Below, piece by piece: positions 12,736 to 28,315 of a DNA stretch of 64,000 nucleotides (positions are counted from its first letter, which is position 1; each line of letters begins with the position of its first letter). The stretch is from Brachionus koreanus. Taxonomy: Eukaryota > Rotifera > Eurotatoria > Ploima > Brachionidae. The translations under genes were made by a program, and so were the position numbers. The DNA lies in NCBI GenBank assembly GCA_016987375.1, contig PJRA01000005.1, positions 2,376,345 to 2,440,344 on the forward strand, in the 5' to 3' direction. Under the pieces are notes generated by a model. That model saw only the letters and a list, made by a program, of their open reading frames with translations. It was not told where the DNA came from and did not search any database.

Positions 12736-13207
12736 TACCATTGCTTATCATTAAATAAAAAATTTTGTTTGAATTAATATTTTATCTATTAAAAGTCATC
12801 TTAACAAGACCTAAAATGGATGTTTTTTGACACAATGATTAAAACCAAGTATTAATTTTAATTTATTTACCATTAGTCATGTCTAAGTGACTTTATTTTA
12901 CGATTGTTTGATTAATTTCTGTTTAATTTTTTTTTCAAAATTACATCAATAATTTTAAATAAAGTGTTTAAAAATTTTATTTTATTTTTCTAAAATAATT
13001 TGATTTAAATTAATTAATTAATCAATGATCGAAATTTCTTTTAATGGAAATATATTTAAACAACTTGTTTGTTTATATGAATATATCTTTTAAGTGGCTA
13101 TTTTTTTTAAAACTTGAAAAAAATTCAAATTTTATCTATAAATAAAAGGAATAAATAAATTAAAATCAAAGTGCAAAATTAATTTGTTTATACAAAATTC
13201 AATTAGA
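12736..13207. other. Non-genic spacer
   Basis: AT-rich spacer between the LINE fragment and the 3' end of UBE2J2. No gene or structured element is visible. Confidence 0.45.
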
Positions 13208-14007
13208 TTAACTTAAAGAGCTCATAAAAACATATTTAACAATTAAAGCAAATGCAGCAACAGCTAGAATAACACACATATTAGTTATCAAGCTAAAAAA
13301 CCAATTTTCGCTATTCGATGAATTTTTAGAGACATCTAAATACTGAGCCTCACCGATTATACTATTTCCGAGCATTTTTTTCTTTTCATTTTCTTCATAT
13401 TCTTTTTTAATGGCACTAATTTCTTCGACTAACTCTGGAAATAGTTCACAAAAAATCTTGTCGTTTAAATTGAAATCCAGACTTTCAAAAGCTAGTCTTT
13501 TTTTCTAGATATTTAAATTGATTATGTTAAATATTTCTAAAATAAACAAATTACTGTTGCATCACTTGACTCCATTGAGCCTGAAGTTGGTGTATTCTCA
13601 AGCATAAAACTTAGTAGACCAGTAAGGATACTTGAAACACCCCATGCAGGATTCCACGTGTCCGGGTGAAAATCGGAGATCGACAGACATAATCTTTAAA
13701 TTTATTAAAAAATTTTACTACACTTAAAACAATATAAAAAGTACTTTTGATTTGTTTTAAATCGTCCGTTAGGTGTAATCATGTAAATTGCAGGTGGTCT
13801 GAAAGGATATTCTTTAGGGAATTCCAATTTGCCAAGATAATAGCCTCCATAAAATGGTGAATCTTTTGGGCCCGTGACCACATAGTACCAAATTAAAATA
13901 TTGCTTGGCAAAGGCGCTGCTTTAACATAAGGAACTGGATCTTTGTTTAATCTCATAAAATCTGATTTCAGCCGAGCTGTTGCTGTTCTAGAAACTGTTT
14001 TCGACAT
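13208..14007 (-). CDS. UBE2J2: Tail-anchored E2 ubiquitin conjugase (UBC6/UBE2J2)
   Basis: Three exons, 14007-13745, 13693-13555 and 13504-13208, join in frame to give 232 residues. The UBC core (residues about 8-150) has the UBC6-type features RLKSDFMRL, WYYVVTGPKDSPFYGGYY and FPKEYPFRPPAIYMITPNGR. The catalytic cysteine is Cys90 in KLCLSISDFHPDTWNPAW; the J-type family lacks the usual HPN motif and uses this TPNGR/LCLS context. A charged linker leads to one C-terminal membrane helix (about 205-228). The known family role is charging and transferring ubiquitin at the ER membrane during ER-associated degradation. Divergent from TTC12, with 272 bp between the two start codons. Confidence 0.93.
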
Positions 14008-14279
14008 TTTACTAAAAATCCAAAAATTATGGTAAATGATTCAAACAACACCTTCTAATCGTTTGATTATGCTTTTAAAGAGAAAACTAACTAAAATATT
14101 TTATTCATAATATTAATTTTTTTTATTTTTTTTTAAATTAATCTATTAGTCAAAAATTGTGTCTTTATGTTTAAAATAAAATTAACTTTTTTCAATCTCT
14201 ATAGAAACTTGAATCTTCTAGAAATTTGAAAATATACTTTTTAAATTTGAAAATCAAATTTGTTTTTTGGCAATCAAAA
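14008..14279. promoter_or_regulatory. Divergent promoter, UBE2J2 / TTC12
   Basis: A 272-bp interval separates the oppositely oriented start codons of UBE2J2 and TTC12, so it must contain both 5' UTRs and both promoters unless unseen upstream exons exist. It is AT-rich with T/A tracts. I recognise no specific binding site. Confidence 0.5.
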
Positions 14280-17200
14280 ATGGATATTCCATCTGATCAA
14301 GATTTGGAACAATTTTTAAAAAAAGTTGAACAAGTAGAATCAATTGTCAATGGTTTAAACACGAATGACAAGGACATAATAGAGAAAAATTTAAATAGAG
14401 CTGATGAGCTTATACAAGACCAGATTGTTGAAGTTGATGGAATTAAAACAAAGACAAATTACAATCGGTCTTTAATTAACAAATATTCCGAGAGTGACCA
14501 AAAAAATTTAGCTCATCCACAAGATAACATGAACCAAGAAGCTTTTATGGCTGCACTTGAAAAAGATGCCAACGAAAGATATGAGCGCAAGAAGAAAATG
14601 ACTATTTTAGCTAATGAACTTAAAGAAAAAGGAAACAAGGAATTTAAGGACAAAAATTTTGTTAAAGCCATCGAATATTATACAGAAGTAAGTAATATAA
14701 AAAAAATTTAAAATAAAAACTGCAAGTTCTGATATAATTATATTCTAATGTGCCTTCTCAAAGTTATCTTAATTTAAAATAATAGAAAATTTTTTTTTGC
14801 TTTTTTAGTTGAAATCTTAAGTTTGTTTAATATTGCTTTTAAATACATTAAATTTGTCCCAACGAATTCTAAGCTCTGCAAAAACTCTTAATATTTCTGT
14901 ATTTAGCCCATCATTTAAAAAATATTTGATAAAAAATGCAATAAATTAAACAGCTTTGCGAGAGTTAAGAATCCAAGAAGGTAGATATTGTACAAATTTA
15001 TACAATTCAGTAGAACTTTGGTAAAATGAAAGACTTCCTTTGAAAATACGAGATTCTTTTAATTGGATTTCTGAGAAAAAAACAGCAAATAATGTAATAA
15101 TTTTTGATCAAATTGTTACTAAAGAGGATAAGGAAAAAATTACATGAATATATTAAAAATTATTTACTTGACTCAGGTACAAAAATAGTTTTTTTCATTT
15201 TTTTCATTGAAATAAAATAATATTCAAAAACAGTAAATATATATATATATTTTAAAGAGAAAGCGATTATTTTTTTTCCATTAGGTTCAAAATCTTTTTC
15301 TCTTTTTTTTGTTTCGTTATTTGAAGCTATTTTATACATTTTTAATCAGTAAGTAGGCTTAAAATTTTGATTCTATTTGTTTTTTATCTGTTTATTTCCG
15401 TTCTTAATTTCATTTTCATTATTTAGAAAAATTCGTACAATCAAGATTTTTTATTCAAAGGTTCAGCTTCATTGTGCTGCATGCAGAACCGTTTTTGCAC
15501 AATTAGAAAAAAATTAAAGCCTTTAATATTTGTACTAAAATTTCACATTGTCGATTTATTTTGCTTTAATTTCAAACAAGGAAATAGATAAATTTTTTCA
15601 ATAATTTTAATAAAAATTTATTTCAACAAACAGAGTTTTTTCCTACAATTTTTACAGTCGTAGGACAATTTCTAAAATGAGAATAAAAACCTTGAATATA
15701 TTATTTTGTTGAAAAAATTTAAACATTGTGTTATATAATTCTGTATTAAATTTCAGGGTCTACAAAAAGTTCGAGACATACCGGCTATTTATACGAATAG
15801 AGCTCAGGCATATATAGCTATTGGAAAATATCAAGAAGCAATAGATGACTGCGACTGGGCTTTAAAAGTAAAATTAAACAAAATTAAATAAGAACTAAAA
15901 TATTTTAAAATTTATGATATTCAGATTGATGAAAAATGTATTAAGGCTCTAATTCATAAAGGAAAAGCACTTAATTTTTTGAAAAAGTTCGATGAGGCTT
16001 TAAAAGAATTTGAAAATGCAAGAGAAATTGATCCAAACCAGAATGTCATTGTCGAAGGTATCATTAAAATAAACGAATAAAATTCACATTTTTTCTTTCA
16101 CATTTTTTATAGAATACATTAGAGAATTGGAAAGAAATCGTCTAGCCTACAATCAAGAGATAGCAGCTGAAATATTTTTAAATGAAAACAAAAATAATGA
16201 TACACCAGCTAACAGCATTATTGAAATTTTGAACAATAAAATTAATTTATCTAATCAAAACAACTGGTACTACAGTGGAGGTTTGAGGTGTTTGGCCTCT
16301 CTATGCAATGATGGTAAAAAGAGCATATTTCTTAAAATATATTTCATATTTGAATTTAGAGACCACTAAAACACTTTTTCGAACTCAAAATGGCTTTAAA
16401 TTGTTTGAAAATCATTTGGTTTTTTCAAAATACTTTAATTCTGAAATCAAATTAAACAAGCTAAATAGCAGTGAAATTGATATATTGTGTAGTTTATTTG
16501 AATTTTTTATAGCTATCAGTAAAGAATGTGGTAAAATTTGGAATATCTTTTAAAAATAAAATTTTAAAAAATTAAAATAAAAGATGAAAATATAAGGTCA
16601 ATTTTTCAAATAAAAAATTTTCAAAAAATAATGGAAAATTTTGCCAATCAATTAATCAAAGGCAAAGCTTCTTTAAAATTAGATTTTATCAACTTCGTTT
16701 TAAGTTTAAGTGAAAACGAATTTGGAATCATTCAAATAATAAACAATTTTAATCAATTTGAGTAAGATTTAAATTTTCATATTTTTATTTTTGTATATAT
16801 TTTTTTTTAAATAGATTTGTTCACTTGCTTGTTGATATGGTTGAGAAAAAAAATTTATCAAGTCTTGATCAAAAGATTGTTAATGCAGTTCAAAATTTAC
16901 TTTTAGAAGAAAGGTTAGTTTTTTAAAAAAATTTAACTAAGTAGTACTTTTTTTTTAAATTTTAGATTTCAAAACAAACTAACATGTGAAAATATGAGCA
17001 CATTATTTGATAAATTACTTTTGATTTTGAAGGTAACTTTTTTTTAAATAAAAATTTAATATGTTCTTTAACTTTAAATAAAAATAGGAACAATCAAAGC
17101 TGAATTGCAACAATTTCAATCTAATATGTCAAATTTTTACTTCTATTTATGCACTGACAAGTCAAAAAAAATTTCTCAATTTAATTAAGGATTCAGATGA

Positions 17201-18208
17201 GTTATGGAATGAAACAACAAAATTTTTGGTAAAAATCACATAAAAAAATTTTTAATGAAAATATATAACAAATTTGATTTAAGATTTTGGTTTCAGATCA
17301 ATCCAAAGATCATGAAATTTTATTTAATGTTTTGATTTGTTTATTAAATAATTTATCTGCTTTGAAATCTAAACAATTGGATTCAAATATTAAAAAAGTA
17401 ATTTTAATTGCATATTCATAAATTATTTGAACAAAACAAACTTATTTTAGATAGTTTTCAATGTAACAAAAGGAAAAGAATATCAAAATCAAAAAGTTCT
17501 AAGTCTTATTTCTAATTTGATTCAAAATATGAGTTTTCAAGATCAAATAGTTGAAATATTTAGTAAAAATTTTGTAGAAAATTTAATCAAAAATTTGAAA
17601 GTAATTAAGTTGTCTTTTTTGTACATAAAATTTTATTTTTTTTGTCCTAGACAAATACATCATTAAGCCACAGTGTAAAAATACTTGCGCTTTTGACTCA
17701 AAATAATTCAAAAAATTTTCGTAAAGAGCTGTTCGATTTTGATAAAAGTAATTTATTTTCCTATTATTTTAAGCTTATCTTTGACAAATATTTTAAGATT
17801 TAGAATTTTTGTATCAAATTTTTAAAGATGTTTCTCTAAATCCAGCAGCAGATAAAAATCATGCTAATAAAAATTTAAACATCAAGAAATTAAATGAACC
17901 CGTGATTAGCAATGCTATTTTGTGCATAAGTAATTGTATTGAAAGCAATGATGACATAGTCGAGCAAATGCTCAAAACTAACATAATAATGGATTTACTT
18001 TATTTAGCAAGAGATGGCTATCATATTGATTTACAAAAAAATTGCGGAATTTTGATTGCTAAATTGGCAAAAAAAGATAATAGGTAAAAAATTTGAGTTA
18101 ATATTATTTCTAAATAATTAAAAATTTAATTAAAGACATCTCATACGACTCAGAGAGTTAAATGGAGTTGAAATTTTGTATGCAGCATTTAAAAATGTCA
18201 ACATTTAA
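14280..18208 (+). CDS. TTC12: TTC12, TPR/ARM axonemal dynein assembly factor
   Basis: Fourteen exons: 14280-14687, 15757-15867, 15925-16057, 16113-16313, 16360-16530, 16584-16761, 16815-16913, 16966-17032, 17088-17228, 17284-17397, 17451-17600, 17651-17747, 17798-18083, 18136-18208. All phases agree and give 742 residues, close to vertebrate TTC12. The start MDIPSDQDLEQFLKKV matches the family N-terminus; an in-frame upstream ATG at 14226 is less likely. Three TPRs follow (LKEKGNKEFKDKNFVKAIEY, AIYTNRAQAYIAIGKYQEAI, IKALIHKGKALNFLKKFDEA). The rest is helical and ARM-like, including TLFRTQNGFKLFE. Family knowledge: TTC12 is a cytoplasmic factor for assembly of axonemal dynein arms. Intron 1 is 1069 bp and holds a split MITE; the others are about 46-57 bp. 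Confidence 0.92.
14860..15520. repeat. Split copy of a dispersed MITE-like repeat
   Basis: The left part near 14861-14890 contains GAATTCTAAGCTCTGCAAAAA. The right arm at about 15478-15520 contains GCAGAACCGTTTTTGCACAA. The same parts occur close together at 46181-46316, and the left and central part at 37774-37890. Roughly 600 bp of AT-rich DNA appears inserted between them here, within TTC12 intron 1. Confidence 0.45.
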
Positions 18209-18484
18209 ATTATTATATTAAAAAAATAATTTGTATTTTGATAATTTTAATTAAAAATATATTTTTTTCTTTCTAATCAGTATCAACTAATAAAAAATTA
18301 AGTTGAGATTTTATAGTTTTTATTTTTTTAATAAACAGTAGACATTTAATTTAAACTCTTAGAAATGAGATAAACCTCAAATTAATGCTGGAGCTTTTAC
18401 CATCGAAACCATGTAAATACATGCTTTTAGTTCTTTTTTTTAGAAATAACCTTAAATTTAACTAATAGCAATAGCTCGCTTTAA

Positions 18485-18800
18485 ATATAAACCATTATAC
18501 TCTTTAGTCTCCAACAATCTATCAGAAAGACGATTCCTCTCATGTGTCATTTACCACTTTAGGAGCCAAAATACTCACGACAGCCTTTTTCAACTAAGTT
18601 CTTAATCAAAAACGTCTTTAAAATGATATCTTCTAAGAAAATGAACCATTGAGTGATGATAATCTTGGCATTATGCTGGATGAGGAAGAAGTTAGTTATA
18701 TTTTAGATATTCTATTTTTGCCATTGTTCTTCTAGGTGTTTGAGGTCTTGCGCTATCTTGAAGAAACAGACTTAGCTGAAAGATGTTTTCTTAACCCTAA
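18485..18800 (-). pseudogene. Decayed mariner transposase C-terminal half
   Basis: Read on the minus strand, one frame keeps many mariner landmarks: LFLQDSARPQTPRRTMAKIEY (second catalytic Asp region), then LLPHPA and a SPDLAPSDYHLF-equivalent segment, and an end resembling the LPERW..I..NG..Y tail. Stops and frameshifts are present. A related relic is at 32895-33180. A 14-bp inverted repeat at 18827-18840 and 18877-18890 follows but is not the element's clear terminus. Confidence 0.75.
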
Positions 18801-19465
18801 GGGTTTATCTAAACAGCTGTATGCAGAGCATTCTAATCTAGAATGGATCATTTAAATGATTAGATTAGAATTAGATTAGATTAGAATGCTGGGTAATTAC
18901 CCTTATACCTGACTCTTTCTTCCTCTAAAGACTCATACCAAAACTATAAAAATTTTTAAATCAATCTTGTATCCTTTTTACTTTAAGCACATTTTCAAAT
19001 TTGACTAGACATATTTCACGAATTACTGCTGTTACTGATAGGCCTTTTATTCAATAATGAGGTAATAAGTAACAAGATTTCTAAATTTTTTGATAAACTT
19101 TTTAAAATCATAATTTTTTTATAATAAAATTTTTTTGTTTATTGATAATGTAGAAATATGATCATTATCGATCAGTAACAAATAATGATCATTATTTATT
19201 TGTTTGTCTTTAATTATGATCATTACCCAACTTTTTTTAGCTCTTAAAATTTTGCATTTCATAATGCACAAAAAAAAAATTTTTATTTAACAATCAAAAA
19301 TCTAAAAATAAATTTTTACTCTTTTTAAGCTTAAATCCAATTTTAACTTATTCTGTAAAAATCTTTAAAATAATTTTCAAAAAATAAAAGGAAAATAATT
19401 ATATTTAAATTTTAAAAAATTCGAAAAACAAATTAAATATTAAATATTTAGAATCATTTAGAAAG

Positions 19466-21385
19466 CTAATATTGGCAAATATATTCTGTATGAGTATTTC
19501 TATTCAAATCGCTGTAAAAACACCAATTATTAGACCCCGCCGATTCTCTAAGATGCAAATAGGTATATCCACCATTTGCATAATCATCACATATATTTGA
19601 AGGGACGTCGCCTCCTCCGGAATCATAAAATCTATACTCACGGTTTCCACTACCCCGATTCTTTCGTCTACCATCTATCCAATATTTTTTCCCAGAAGCT
19701 ACTTCCCCTATTAAAAAATCCAATATCTCAATATCATAAATTCTTGCTAATCTGGCTCCATAATCCTATTAAAAAAGTTCAAATAATAAAAATGAATTCT
19801 CACTTAGGTTCTTACCTCACATCGATCGTCTGCTCTATCAGCTCTTTCTTTATTAGTGCTAATATGGTAGCAAAGTTCTGAAAACTCGAAAAAAAAATCA
19901 CCATTTTTGCATTTTTTGCATATGTTTTTATTTGAAAGCCAACCTCCTGGTTGCTCACAGGTACAAGTTGAATTGCAAGTGAGCTTTTGTGTAATATGTT
20001 TACATTCGTATAAATTTGAACACGTTTCTCCATAAGTTTTCGCTTCAATACATTTAGTATCCAATGAATTCCAATACATTTCAGTTGATGATGTGCGAGG
20101 ACAGTCGCATTTTGCATTTAATGATTGATCTGGGCAGTCACATTCATAATAATAACTTGGCCTATAGCATATAAGATCTTCATCAACATTACAATCTTTA
20201 TTTGAACTGCAGTCTCCTTTTAAGTAAGTTAATTTGCAAGTTTGGTAAGTTGAAGACCATGTATAATTTCCTAAGCATTTACAAACGCTAGAATCACAAT
20301 AAAGTAGTTTATCTTGGCGACAGTGATGATCAGAAGCACAAGGTCCTTCCAAATTAGAGTGTTGTTCAACACAATTAAAAGTATTAGCATCATAATAGTG
20401 ATAAGTTGCACAAGTGCATTGACTTAAAGAGACTGAACAAAACATGGGTGATAAACACATGTCATCAAATGTGCAGTCTTCAAATTCTCCCACCCGATCA
20501 ACACAATTGACTCCATTGAAATATTGTGTATCTCGGCATAGACCTAAATAAATTTTTAATTGATAATAATAATAATAAAATATTTAAATTAAATTACAAA
20601 ATTGGTTGTTTTTACAAATAGTTAATTCTGAATCAAGACATTGAATGTCTGATGTACATGGTAAACTGTACCTCTTCTTAGCTACACATTCTTTAACATT
20701 TTCATCCCAATAAAACCTGTTTAATCAATTTTAGATATAAAATTTAGCTTAAATTAAGTCATTACAAAGTATTATCGATACAATCACAGAATCTATTTGA
20801 GTTACAAACTAAATTTACCCTAATTCTACATTGATCCCCTGAACATGACTGTCCATAAGTCAATCTATCCACACATTTTTTTGCTTGTGAATTCCAGTAT
20901 TTTGTTGGAGCACATGAACAAATTGATCCGAGACAAATGAGATCCTGACTTGGATCACAATTTTCTCTCGATACACAATTTTCGCCATACTTGGACAAAT
21001 CAACACATTTGTTGGTGTAATATTTGGGTGGTTCACATTGACAGATTTTATTAATACATTTTAAATTGTGATTCTTAGAGCAAGATCTACCCATACACGA
21101 TTCACCGTATATTGCATCAGGTTTAACACTATCCATTGTCACCAAAGCACCTGTGAAGAAGGCAACTAGAAAAACCATAACAGGAATAGAAAAATAAACC
21201 ATCCATCTAGGAATTTCGACAAGGCCATTTTCATGCAATTCTAATTTTCGAGCTGCTTCTGACTTTTGTACCTTGTATTCATATTGGTAAAAATCATCAC
21301 CCGAATATCCATTAAGGATAAAAGATCCTTTATCTGCTAACTTTTCAATCACAAAGTTTTCAGCTGAATTTTTTTCTGATCCCAT
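19466..21385 (-). CDS. Type II membrane protein, Cys-rich repeats plus C-type lectin domain
   Basis: Four exons, 21385-20766, 20716-20598, 20543-19816 and 19765-19466, join with matching phases to give 588 residues. There is no signal peptide. A charged N-terminal cytosolic stretch of about 60 residues leads to one membrane helix (WMVYFSIPVMVFLVAFFTGALV). Then come about eight repeats of roughly 45 residues with the pattern YG..C...CD..L.C....C.C....YW....C, resembling EB-type modules. The end (about 480-588) is a C-type lectin fold: CYHIS...ADRADDRCE, DYGARLARIYD, YWIDGR, NWCFYSDL and a final YICQY. The usual EPN/QPD and WND calcium-site motifs are not evident, so sugar binding is uncertain. 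It probably acts as a surface adhesion or recognition protein. Confidence 0.85.
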
Positions 21386-21389
21386 TTAA

Positions 21390-22755
21390 TTCTTATTTTT
21401 TAAATTTTTTTTTTTAATTTATATATAAAAAATTTTTTTAAATTAAAACAGCAAAAAATCTAATCAATTTTTACTTAATTCAAGTGCATATAATTTTGAT
21501 TTTAAAATAAGGAATCTTTACGATAAAAAGTAAATAAAAATACTGAAAATTAATTAGACTTAAAAAATAATTATATTTCAACAGTATAAAATAATTTTTT
21601 TTTTATTAATTTCAACAAAGCCTATTAACTAACAGGATAATTAAAAAAAATAATTAACTTACTAGAAAAACCTTTTTTTTTTAACTTTTTAAACAAATTT
21701 TTTTGAAAATTTTTTCACTTTGATAAATTATTTTAAAATATTTATTTTAAGGTTATTTTTGTTATTTTAAATATTAAACCAAGTGAAATCTTTATAAATT
21801 AGAAATTCATAAAATGTTTTTAAAGGATAATTATCTTTTAAAATTTAGATCACCATATCTCGATCATTTAAGAAAGTTATTGTTAACTTTCAATAAACAT
21901 AATCAGTTGATTGTTTAGATTAAAAAATGTGCTATATATAAAAACTTTTTTTACAAAATCTTTAGGAAATTTGCTTTAACACACACAAAAAAAATTTTGT
22001 TAAAGTATATGGCCAATAATTTTTAAATCAATGTAATTTTTTTTGAATATTCTTACATATATTTGATTATGAGCTGAATTTGAATATATACAAATTAGTT
22101 CTTTTTACCTAATTTTTCCATGCTAAAAATTCAATAAAAGTTTTTTCCTTTTCTAGCGGCGAATATACATACTAGAGTTTATAAAAGAAAGACTGATGCT
22201 TATTTTCATAGAAAAATGTTAGAAGAAGAAGAATCCAAATTTTTTTTTAACTCTTACTATAATTAAGATAAATAAAAATAGACAAAGAAAATGTGTTTTT
22301 CTTTAAGCTCCGAAGACCCTTGATCCGCTCTTGCACTCACAATATTAACCTAAAATGGTTTCATGTCTTGGTACAAATGAGAATTTTACAGATGTATTAT
22401 GCTTTGATTTAAATGCAAATCTTGAATTCATTTTGACACTTATTTAATTTAAAAATGGCTAATCAATTGTTAAAAAAACTTATAAGATCAAAAATGTTTG
22501 AAAAAAATTTTGATTTTCATATTAAGACCTTCTAAATTTTTCTGTTTATTATTTGCTTGTGCTTAAAATTTTTTGATTGATTTATAATTTAAAATATTTT
22601 TTCTTTAATTCTTCAATGTTAATTTTAGTAAAAAAAAACTAGTTTTAAAGTTTTCAGTATTTTGAAATTTAGGAAAATCGAAAATTAAAATCAGAGATTT
22701 ATATTCAATTATTTATATTCAATATTTACAAATTTTTAACAAAGTATTTTTAAAC
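21390..22755. other. Non-genic region
   Basis: Upstream flank of the lectin gene and a spacer, with long A/T tracts. No gene is visible. The stretch 22351-22395 shares TTGGTACAAATGA and nearby bases with 10805-10845. Confidence 0.45.
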
Positions 22756-22761
22756 ATTCAT

Positions 22762-23335
22762 CGGTCCTGTGGTTTTGTGGTTAGATTACTTGATACCCAA
22801 TCAGGAGGTTTTGGGTTCAAATACTCATGCATTTCCGGCTGCAGACATTACCCGACCGTCCAAGAACGAAAGAAATTACAAAGATATCACGAAAGATGAA
22901 AGAAACTCAAGGGAGTAGAGGTATCATCCCAATGCACAATACAATGCCAGTCATGATGCTTGAGACTGAAAACCTTCGGGGAGGTAACAAGCAGGAAAAT
23001 GAGATATTTACTGCGAAACACAGATCTTGAATCGGAACCTGGAATCTCAGAACAATTTCCGAAACATTAAAGTGTGCTCAGGCAGCAATGGTCATGGATA
23101 AATATGGATTAGAGGTCTCAGTTATTTGTGAAAGTCGCTAAACAGGATCAGGCAAAATAAACAATAAAACATGGACCTACCTGTATTCTGGATCTGAAAA
23201 CGCACCGCTTCAACTAATTATAGTTTGAGTGCCTCGGCAATACCTCAAGATTGTCATGAAAAAGATGAACGCGAAAGTTGGAAGCGATAATTATGGATTT
23301 GAGATATGCATGGGTATTCACGGTTGTGGAGATTT
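22762..23335 (+). mobile_element. LINE 5' fragment (endonuclease) behind a tRNA-like head
   Basis: 22762-22830 looks tRNA-derived, with an A-box-like GTGGTTTTGTGG and a B-box-like GGGTTCAAATACTC. From about 23030 the plus strand encodes a broken APE-type endonuclease: IGTWNLRTISET, KYGLEV..ICESR, and NAKVGSDNYGFEICMG, which matches the conserved N-A-K-V-G-x-D-N block of non-LTR endonucleases. Stops interrupt it and it ends before any reverse transcriptase. Confidence 0.7.
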
Positions 23336-23670
23336 TTAAAAATTTTTTTTTTTTAAATTTCAAATAAAATATGAAAAATAAGATTAGAATTTTTTCTTCT
23401 ATGTTACTATTATTTTTTTGTATTTAATTTTACGAGACTCATAAGCACTGTTTTTATTTAAATACATTATAAAAAAAATATTTTTTTAAAAATTTATAAA
23501 ATTAGAAAAATTGAATAGTAATTATTTGAAAAATTAACAAAAAGGTATTCAAGTTAAATAATTCAAATTTTGAAACAAAATCTCTAAAGAATTGTTATTC
23601 GGATTATTTGCTAAATTCATTTTGTAAAAATAGCATAAAATAATTAGTTTTTTAATTAGATTAATTCAAA
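23336..23670. other. AT-rich 3' flank of the kinase gene
   Basis: A/T-tract spacer between the LINE fragment and the stop codon of the doublecortin-like kinase. Nothing else is recognisable. Confidence 0.4.

Positions 23671-28315
<4,645 letters not shown>

Noticed and set aside
18827..18890. 14-bp inverted repeat with TTAGA iterations
   Set aside because: Too simple (ATTAGA repeats) to claim an element end or a structured RNA.
22827..23030. 67-codon open frame
   Set aside because: It overlies the untranslated 5' region of the LINE fragment in a frame different from the endonuclease.
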